A stretch of DNA of 6,010 nucleotides from Actinomycetota bacterium (GTDB lineage Bacteria > Actinomycetota > Thermoleophilia > UBA2241), in NCBI GenBank assembly GCA_003132645.1, contig PKYM01000035.1, positions 1 through 6,010 on the forward strand, given 5' to 3'. The translations under genes were made by a program, and so were the position numbers. The notes beneath the pieces were generated by a model. The model saw only the letters and a program-made list of their open reading frames with translations. It searched no databases and was not told the origin of the DNA. Shown here in pieces: positions 1 through 4,610 of this stretch. The number at the start of each line of letters is the position of its first letter. The stretch's first letter is position 1.

Positions 1-111
1 GTTGGCCATAGCGTGCAACTCCTGTGCTCGGCACCGGCAAGCGTGTGTACGGTGTCGAACTATAGGCCATAGGCACTCGTAAGAGAACCGACATCTCCCA
101 GAAAGTCACAC
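1..111. other. Upstream non-coding region with repeated CCATAG/CTATGG motifs
   Basis: No convincing gene is seen on either strand. The stretch holds the left arm of an 11-bp inverted repeat (15-25). The octamer GGCCATAG occurs twice in direct orientation (4-11 and 65-72). The second copy sits inside a near-palindrome at 60-72, CTAT-A-GGCC-ATAG, with one extra A. The related sequence CTATG recurs at 132-136 inside the -10 box of the regulator promoter. Spaced copies of one short motif suggest protein-binding sites, probably for the regulator encoded just downstream, but this is inference. I looked for a divergent promoter on the minus strand and found no convincing -35/-10 pair. Confidence 0.4.
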
Positions 112-125
112 TTGACAGGAGTTGC
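15..125. repeat. 11-bp perfect inverted repeat flanking the promoter (candidate operator pair)
   Basis: GCAACTCCTGT at 15-25 is the exact reverse complement of ACAGGAGTTGC at 115-125. The similarity extends outward with a small gap: the left arm is bordered by CCATAGC (7-13 region) and the right arm is followed by GCTATG (131-136), which also match in inverted orientation. The arm starts are 100 bases apart. The right arm covers the end of the -35 hexamer and the spacer, where a bound repressor would block RNA polymerase. An autoregulatory two-site operator with DNA looping is a reasonable reading but is inferred. Confidence 0.45.
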
Positions 126-138
126 GCGGTGCTATGAT
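112..138 (+). promoter_or_regulatory. Sigma70-type promoter with extended -10
   Basis: A consensus -35 hexamer TTGACA (112-117) is followed 15 bases later by TATGAT (133-138). TG at 130-131 gives an extended -10, TGCTATGAT. The 15-base spacer is shorter than the usual 17, but the extended -10 would compensate. Initiation is expected near 145, giving an untranslated leader of about 70 bases before the regulator start at 217. This is the only good promoter seen in the window and probably drives the whole gene set. Confidence 0.65.
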
Positions 139-150
139 GTGTGCGACTGT

Positions 151-185
151 GTTCGGAATTCCTGAGCACTTCGGCTCCACCGAAC
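151..185 (+). promoter_or_regulatory. Possible two-tier hairpin in the 5' leader
   Basis: GTTCGG (151-156) pairs with CCGAAC (180-185). Inside it GAGC (164-167) pairs with GCTC (174-177) around a six-base loop. The two stems are separated by an asymmetric internal loop. The element lies between the predicted transcription start and the ribosome-binding site of the regulator. It could be an RNA structure or, as an interrupted inverted repeat in DNA, a protein site. There is no U-tract and no resemblance to a riboswitch class I know. Confidence 0.3.
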
Positions 186-216
186 GTGGAGTCGCGAATA
201 TTTGAGGGGGGTGTCG

Positions 217-1017
217 ATGTCACTGTCTGGAGTACCTGAGGTCCGCGAGATGATCCCAGCCCAGCGCCGCGTGCGCATCGTAGAGATCCTGAGAGAGCGG
301 CGTGCGGTGCGTGTCTCATCGCTCTCCGACGATCTCAGGGTGTCCGAGATGACCATTCGCAGAGACCTCGAGCGTCTCGAAGCCGAGGGCCTGCTCTCGC
401 GCACCCATGGCGGCGCCATCCTCAAGCAGCACATGGCCGAAGAGCCGCACTACGTCGACAACGTGGCTACGCACGCCGAAGAAAAGGAGCGCATCGCGCG
501 CGCGGCCGCCGCCATGATCCAGCCCGGCGAGACCGTGTTCCTGAGCTCCGGCACGACCGCCGCGCGCGTCCTGCGCCACGTCAGTCCCGACCTCGAGGCC
601 CGGATCGTCACCCACAACGTGGGCGCCCTGGCGGAGTCCCAGGGACTGGGACTGAGCCTCGAGATCATCCTGCTGGGCGGCCATTTCCGGCCTCGCTCCA
701 ACGTCGTCGACGGCGCCACGGCGGTCGAGCTCGTCGGGCGCTTCCACGCCGGACGGATGCTCCTCGGAGTCGACGGCTTCGACCTTCAGGAAGGCCTCAC
801 AACGCCGACGCTCGGTATCGCGAGCATAGAGCGCGCCATGATAGGGCACACGCGCGGCGACGTCGTGGTGCTCGCCGACCGCAGCAAGATCGGCGTGGTC
901 GCCGACGTCGTGATCTGCGGGCTCGATCAGGTCGACGTGGTCATGGTCGACGACGGCGTCGACGACAGCGTGCGAGAAGACATGCGACGGTTGGGCCTGC
1001 GCTGCATGGTGGTCTGA
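217..1017 (+). CDS. DeoR-family transcriptional regulator
   Basis: Probably a cytoplasmic DNA-binding repressor of the genes downstream and of itself. The protein is 266 residues, a normal length for the family. An N-terminal DeoR-type winged helix-turn-helix spans about residues 12-67: a hydrophobic first helix (RIVEIL), the recognition region VSEMTIRRDLERLEAEG, and the wing ending in RTHGGA. The rest is the DeoRC sensor domain, an isomerase-like sugar-phosphate fold, with the glycine-threonine loop LSSGTT (109-114), LLGGHFRPRS, LLGVDGF, GLTTP and VVVLADRSKIG in the family order. The usual Asp of the D-S-G-T-T loop is Ser here, so the ligand may not be a standard sugar phosphate. ATG 217 was chosen because a purine-rich GAGGGGG (204-210) lies six bases upstream; a TTG at 202 would leave that site inside the gene. 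It is first in the unit, directly behind the only good promoter. Confidence 0.9.
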   Translation: MSLSGVPEVREMIPAQRRVRIVEILRERRAVRVSSLSDDLRVSEMTIRRDLERLEAEGLLSRTHGGAILKQHMAEEPHYVDNVATHAEEKERIARAAAAMIQPGETVFLSSGTTAARVLRHVSPDLEARIVTHNVGALAESQGLGLSLEIILLGGHFRPRSNVVDGATAVELVGRFHAGRMLLGVDGFDLQEGLTTPTLGIASIERAMIGHTRGDVVVLADRSKIGVVADVVICGLDQVDVVMVDDGVDDSVREDMRRLGLRCMVV

Positions 1018-1056
1018 GCCGGCGGGTCGGCCTCATTTAGCCGCGCGGCTCGCGGC
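1015..1056 (+). other. Two GC-rich hairpins between the regulator and the kinase
   Basis: Hairpin one begins at the regulator stop codon: TGAGCCG (1015-1021) pairs with CGGC-C-TCA (1028-1035) with one bulged C and a six-base loop. Hairpin two is GCCGCG (1040-1045) with CGCGGC (1051-1056) and a five-base loop. TTT follows the first only briefly, and nothing U-rich follows the second, so neither is a standard intrinsic terminator. They may be a weak attenuator or an mRNA-stability boundary that lowers or separates expression of the regulator from the enzymes. No separate promoter is seen in the gap. Confidence 0.35.
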
Positions 1057-1072
1057 GTTCAAGGCGAACAAC

Positions 1073-1078
1073 GGAGGG
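1073..1078 (+). promoter_or_regulatory. Ribosome-binding site that favours a TTG start for the kinase
   Basis: GGAGGG at 1073-1078 stands five bases before TTG at 1084. The only earlier candidate, GTG at 1078, overlaps this site and would have no usable spacing. The TTG start is therefore preferred. Confidence 0.6.
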
Positions 1079-1083
1079 TGAGG

Positions 1084-2313
1084 TTGGACCCAAACAGAGC
1101 AAACGAGCTGTTCGAGTTGGCAGACAGGTTGTCGACCGACGCCACGAAGCTGCGTGCTGAGCTCGAATTCGAGTTCGCCACGAGCCAGCTGGCCGAGGTG
1201 GTCGACGAGGACTACGACCTCGGTGAGGTAGTCGGCGTCGAACAGATATTCGGCGGATACGTCAACGTGAGCTACGCCGTGCACACCCGCTCCGATGCCG
1301 GCGAGCAGCGCTACTTCGTGCGCAAGTACAGCCGCGCCATCACCGAGCCCGAGGTGCGCTTCGAGCACGCCCTCGTCAACCACATCAACCGCAAGGGCTT
1401 CCATCTCGCGGCTCGCGTCTACCCCAACAAGGCGGGCGAGACCTTCGTGACCCGCGACGAGCTGCGCGGCGAGCGGCGCGAGACGCGCTTCTTCGCCGTC
1501 TACGAGATGCTGCTCGGGGAAGACAAGTACACCTGGGTCAAGAACCGCTGCACCGACCGCGAGTACGACAGCGCCGCCCGGGTCCTGGCCCAGTTCCATC
1601 ACCTGGCCCACGACTTCGAGCCCGGCAAGCTCGCTCGCGAGCAGCTGCCGATCATGGACTTCGTGCGCACGCTCGAAAAGACGTTCACCGACTGCGCCGG
1701 CCAGACGACTGGCACGAGCTACGACAAGTACTTCCTGGCCAAGCTGCCGGCCATACTCGAAGCGGTCCGTCAGGGCACGAGCATCGAGTCGCGGCTCGCC
1801 GGCCTGCCGTTCATCCCGGTGCACTGCGACTACCACCCCGGCAACCAGAAGTACGTCGACGAGCGCGTCGTCGGGCTGTTCGACTTCGACTGGTCGAAGG
1901 TCGACTACCGCATCTTCGACATCGCCCTGGCGCTGGTCTACTTCTGCAGCTCCTGGGAGGGACGCGACAGCGGCGACCTCTGGCTCGACAAGGCGGCCCT
2001 CTTCACGCGCGCCTATCAGGAAGAAGCGGCGAAGTTCGACGAGCCCGGTCCGATGTCGGAGGCCGAGCTGGCCGCTCTGCCCCGCATGATCGCGAACGCC
2101 AACCTGTTCGTGCTGAACTGGGACGTCACCGCCTACTACGAAGACGACACCGTCAAAAACGACGACGAATACCTCATGTACGTAAGCCACAACGTCATGT
2201 TGATGGAGTTCATCGAGGCCCACCTGCAAGAGCTCGCCCACTTGGCAGACGCGCAGGGCGCGATGAGCTCCCCAGGCGAGCCCGGCCACAGCCACGACCA
2301 GGAGAGGGTGTGA
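1084..2313 (+). CDS. APH/choline-kinase-like phosphotransferase family protein
   Basis: An ATP-dependent small-molecule kinase of the aminoglycoside phosphotransferase superfamily, which includes homoserine kinase II, choline/ethanolamine kinases and methylthioribose kinase. About 409 residues, cytoplasmic, with no signal peptide or membrane segment. Visible motifs, counted from TTG 1084: a glycine-containing nucleotide loop GGYVNVSYAV near 57-66, a following strand with FVRKYSR carrying the likely ATP-contacting Lys, a possible helix-C Glu in EVRFEHALVNHI, the catalytic loop HCDYHPGN (247-254) with catalytic Asp249 and metal-binding Asn254, and the metal-binding DFD (267-269) in LFDFDWSKVDYRIFDIA. 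These essential residues are intact, so it should be active. The substrate cannot be read from sequence. Its place between a DeoR regulator and corrinoid methyltransferases suggests that it phosphorylates the methylated substrate or its product (an amino alcohol or methylthio-sugar are possibilities). It overlaps or abuts the next gene, implying co-translation. Confidence 0.85.
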   Translation: MDPNRANELFELADRLSTDATKLRAELEFEFATSQLAEVVDEDYDLGEVVGVEQIFGGYVNVSYAVHTRSDAGEQRYFVRKYSRAITEPEVRFEHALVNHINRKGFHLAARVYPNKAGETFVTRDELRGERRETRFFAVYEMLLGEDKYTWVKNRCTDREYDSAARVLAQFHHLAHDFEPGKLAREQLPIMDFVRTLEKTFTDCAGQTTGTSYDKYFLAKLPAILEAVRQGTSIESRLAGLPFIPVHCDYHPGNQKYVDERVVGLFDFDWSKVDYRIFDIALALVYFCSSWEGRDSGDLWLDKAALFTRAYQEEAAKFDEPGPMSEAELAALPRMIANANLFVLNWDVTAYYEDDTVKNDDEYLMYVSHNVMLMEFIEAHLQELAHLADAQGAMSSPGEPGHSHDQERV

Positions 2314-2321
2314 TCCGGATG
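2301..2321 (+). promoter_or_regulatory. Kinase/MttB-like junction with two possible starts
   Basis: GGAG (2301-2304) lies five bases before GTG 2310. That GTG overlaps the kinase stop in a GTGA arrangement, typical of translational coupling. ATG 2319 is the alternative, with purine-rich GAGAGGG ending ten bases upstream. The choice changes only three N-terminal residues. Confidence 0.5.
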
Positions 2322-3773
2322 GGATTCGCCGAACTGCTCACCCCGCACGAGGTACGGCGCACGCACGAGGCGTCGCTCGAAGTGCTCGAGGCGGTGGGCA
2401 TCGCCGCCCACAATCCGCGGGCTCGCGAGGTCTTCAAGAAGCACGGCTGCAGCGTCGACTCGGAAACCGGCGTCGTGCGGTTTCCGGCCGAGATCGTCGA
2501 GACCTACCGGGCCATGGCGCCGCCGAGCTTCACGTTCCGCGGCCGCGACCCGAAGTTCGATCGCACGATCCCCGACGACGGCCCGATCGTCGTCACCGGC
2601 TCGTCGGCGCCCAACGTCGTCGATCCGGTGACAGGGGTCGAACGCCGCGCCACCTCCGCCGACATCGCCACCATCGCCCATCTGATCAACGAGCTGCCGG
2701 GTTTCGACGTCTTCTCGATCTCGACACTCGCCGACGACGCCCCCGACGGACAGTTCAGCCTGAGCCGCTTCTACCCGGCGCTCAAGAACTGCCTCAAGCC
2801 GGTGCGCAGCAACACGCCCAACATGGCCGACCTGCGCCAGGTGATCGAGCTCGGCGAGCTCATCGCCGGGGGCGCCGACGCCTACCGCGAGCGGCCCGTT
2901 ATCAACCACCACTACTGCCCCATGGTCAGCCCGCTCACCATGGACGTCGATTCGACCGAGGCGGTGCTCTGGCTGACCGAGCGCGGCTTGCCGGTCTACA
3001 CCACCGTGGTGCCCAACGCCGGCCTCACGGCGCCCATGACGATGATGGGCTGCCTCGTGGTCGGCAACGCCGAGTTCCTCGCCATCACCACCTTCCAGCA
3101 GATGATCAAGGAAGCTACCCCGGTGATCTACGCCAGCCTGCCCACGGTCGCCGACATGCGCACCGGCGCCTACACGCCGGGCGCCATCGAGACCGGCATG
3201 CTGCTGGCCGCCCAGGCGCAGCTCGCGCGGTTCTACGACGTCCCGGCGGGCGGTTACATCGGGCTCACGAACGCCCACAGCAGCGACGCCCAGTCGGGCT
3301 TTGAGACCGGCATGAACACCGTGCTCGGCGTGACGGCCGGCGCCACCCTGTTGAACATGGGCGGCCTGTTCAGCTCGCTCATGGCCTTCGACTTCGCCAA
3401 GTGCGTGATCGACAACGAGATCGCCCTCATGGACAAGCGCGTCTGGCGGGGGCTCGAGTTCAGCGAAGACAACCTGGCGCTTGCCGAGATCGCCGCGGTC
3501 GGCCCCGGCGGCAGCTACATGGGCCGCCAGCATACCAAGGCGCGCATGAAGACGACCGCCGTGCTGCCCCGCCTCGCCGACCGCAGCATGCGCGGCCAGT
3601 GGGAAGAGGCCGGCCGGCCCGACATCCACAGCCGGGCCCTGGCCGAAGCGCGGCGCATCCTTGCTCAGCCGAACCCGGCCGTCTGGGACGGCGCGCTCGA
3701 CGCGACCATCCGCGCGCGGTTTCCCGGCATCGTCGCCGGCGACGCCCTCCCCCTGGATGCGCCTCAGGTGTAG
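2310..3773 (+). CDS. Pyrrolysine-free trimethylamine methyltransferase (MttB) family protein
   Basis: A substrate:corrinoid methyltransferase of the MttB superfamily (COG5598/PF06253), expected to be a TIM-barrel enzyme moving a methyl group from an N-methylated compound to Co(I) of a corrinoid protein. At 487 residues (484 from ATG 2319) it is full length. Family features include the N-terminal LLTPHEVRRTHEASLEVLEAVGI, a central VVTGSSAPNVVDPVTGVERRAT segment, NHHYCPMVSPLTMD, and the C-terminal half with SDAQSGFETGMNTVLGVTAGATLLNMGGL and DFAKCVIDNEI. No in-frame amber codon occurs, so it belongs with the Pyl-free enzymes such as MtgB (glycine betaine), MtpB (proline betaine) and MtcB (carnitine), not with trimethylamine methyltransferase proper. 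Some automatic annotations will still call it a trimethylamine methyltransferase. A quaternary amine is the likeliest substrate type, but which one is not decidable here. The gene is coupled to the kinase upstream, and the corrinoid protein follows after 101 bases. Confidence 0.9.
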   Translation: MIRMGFAELLTPHEVRRTHEASLEVLEAVGIAAHNPRAREVFKKHGCSVDSETGVVRFPAEIVETYRAMAPPSFTFRGRDPKFDRTIPDDGPIVVTGSSAPNVVDPVTGVERRATSADIATIAHLINELPGFDVFSISTLADDAPDGQFSLSRFYPALKNCLKPVRSNTPNMADLRQVIELGELIAGGADAYRERPVINHHYCPMVSPLTMDVDSTEAVLWLTERGLPVYTTVVPNAGLTAPMTMMGCLVVGNAEFLAITTFQQMIKEATPVIYASLPTVADMRTGAYTPGAIETGMLLAAQAQLARFYDVPAGGYIGLTNAHSSDAQSGFETGMNTVLGVTAGATLLNMGGLFSSLMAFDFAKCVIDNEIALMDKRVWRGLEFSEDNLALAEIAAVGPGGSYMGRQHTKARMKTTAVLPRLADRSMRGQWEEAGRPDIHSRALAEARRILAQPNPAVWDGALDATIRARFPGIVAGDALPLDAPQV

Positions 3774-3803
3774 CCCGACCGGACCGCCAAAGCGAACAAG
3801 AAG

Positions 3804-3829
3804 ACCGACGATCGTGACGAACGATCGGT
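3804..3829 (+). other. Intercistronic hairpin before the corrinoid protein gene
   Basis: CGATCGT (3809-3815) pairs exactly with ACGATCG (3821-3827) around the loop GACGA. An alternative register pairs ACCG with CGGT at the base, leaving a three-base bulge. No U-tract follows. A direct repeat of GTCACC (3834-3839 and 3847-3852, period 13) lies just downstream. The hairpin may protect the downstream mRNA and help raise corrinoid-protein output relative to the upstream genes; this is inferred. The rest of the 101-base gap shows no promoter. Confidence 0.4.
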
Positions 3830-3874
3830 AGCCGTCACCCGCATCTGTCACCTGCGAGACCAAGGAGTGCGCCC

Positions 3875-4522
3875 ATGGGGCATGAGGAGCTTTTCGCGCA
3901 ACTGAAGCAAGCGATCATCGATCAGGACGAGGACGCTGTGCTTTCCAGCGTCAACACGGCGCTCGACGCAGGCGTCGAGCCCAAGACCATCATCGATCAG
4001 GGCCTGCTGCCGGGCCTGAACGTCATCGGCGAGCAGTTCGAGTGCGAAGACATCTTCCTGCCCGAGCTGATGCAGGCTGCCCTGGCCTTCCAGGCGGCCA
4101 TGAGCGTGCTCGAGCCAAAGATCAAGGAGAGCGGCAACGAGGGTCCCAAGAAGGGCAAGATCGTGCTCGGCACGGTCAAGGGCGACCTGCACTCGATCGG
4201 CAAGAACATCCTGAAGCTGCTCTATGAGACCTCCGGCTTTGACGTCTGGGACCTCGGCATCGACGTCGACCTGTTCAAGTTCATCGACAAGGCCAAAGAG
4301 GTCGACGCCGACGTCATCGCCATCTCGGCGCTGCTCACGACCACGCTGGTCGGCCAGCGCGACGTCATCGAGGCACTCAAGGACCAGGGGACCCGCGACC
4401 GCTACAAGATCATCATCGGCGGCGGCGCGACCACCCAGGTGTGGGCCGACACGATCGGCGCCGACGGCTGGGCGGGCACGGCCTACGAGGCCGTCAACCT
4501 GACGACCAAGCTGGTCTCGTGA
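3875..4522 (+). CDS. Methylamine-type corrinoid protein (MttC/MtmC/MtbC family)
   Basis: Small cytoplasmic carrier whose cobalamin alternates between Co(I) and methyl-Co(III), accepting methyl from the substrate methyltransferases and passing it to a tetrahydrofolate or similar methyltransferase. The protein is 215 residues, the usual length. Residues 1-90 are the helical B12-binding cap (LFAQLKQAIIDQDEDAV, LLPGLNVIGEQFECEDIFLPELMQAA). The Rossmann-like B12 domain follows, with all three signatures: D104-L-H106-S-I-G109 where His106 is the lower cobalt ligand, S151-A-L153, and the glycine run IIIGGGATT (182-184). ATG 3875 has AAGGAG (3862-3867) seven bases upstream, the best ribosome site in the window. 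It lies between the two methyltransferase genes and is the only corrinoid protein here, so it probably serves both. Sequence alone does not separate MttC, MtmC and MtbC subtypes. Confidence 0.95.
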   Translation: MGHEELFAQLKQAIIDQDEDAVLSSVNTALDAGVEPKTIIDQGLLPGLNVIGEQFECEDIFLPELMQAALAFQAAMSVLEPKIKESGNEGPKKGKIVLGTVKGDLHSIGKNILKLLYETSGFDVWDLGIDVDLFKFIDKAKEVDADVIAISALLTTTLVGQRDVIEALKDQGTRDRYKIIIGGGATTQVWADTIGADGWAGTAYEAVNLTTKLVS

Positions 4523-4523
4523 G

Positions 4524-4568
4524 GGAGCGCTCCGGCAACCACGCGGTGACGGCAGCGCCCGCCACCGC
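4524..4568 (+). other. Palindrome and hairpin between corrinoid protein and MtmB-like genes
   Basis: GGAGCGCTCC at 4524-4533 is a perfect 10-bp palindrome beginning two bases after the corrinoid gene stop. A second element pairs GCGGTG (4543-4548) with CACCGC (4563-4568), extended inward past an A/C mismatch by CGG (4550-4552) with CCG (4559-4561), leaving a six-base loop. No U-tract follows, so a full terminator is unlikely. The structures probably tune the level of the downstream gene or stabilise the upstream message. Confidence 0.4.
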
Positions 4569-4610
4569 CAGCCGCTACGCTCCGTCGACCCCGACTCCCA
4601 GGAGAACGCC

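Noticed and set aside
1..140. Divergent promoter on the minus strand
   Set aside because: The left inverted-repeat arm resembles the -10 side of the regulator promoter when read on the minus strand, but no acceptable -35 lies at the right distance.
145..216. Cobalamin riboswitch ahead of B12-dependent genes
   Set aside because: The leader is only about 70 bases, far too short, and has no B12-box-like sequence.
1015..1056. Intrinsic terminator after the regulator
   Set aside because: Hairpins are present but lack the following U-tract, and no new promoter is seen before the kinase.
1033..2295. Long minus-strand open frame (420 codons) opposite the kinase
   Set aside because: Its translation is low-complexity, rich in Val, Ala, Gly, Asp and His, with no family motif. 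It mirrors a plus-strand gene with intact kinase motifs. High third-position GC removes stops from the opposing frame.
2136..3863. Long minus-strand open frame (575 codons) opposite the MttB-like gene
   Set aside because: Same GC-driven shadow, rich in Arg, Gly, His and Val and without recognisable domains; the plus-strand protein is a clear family member.
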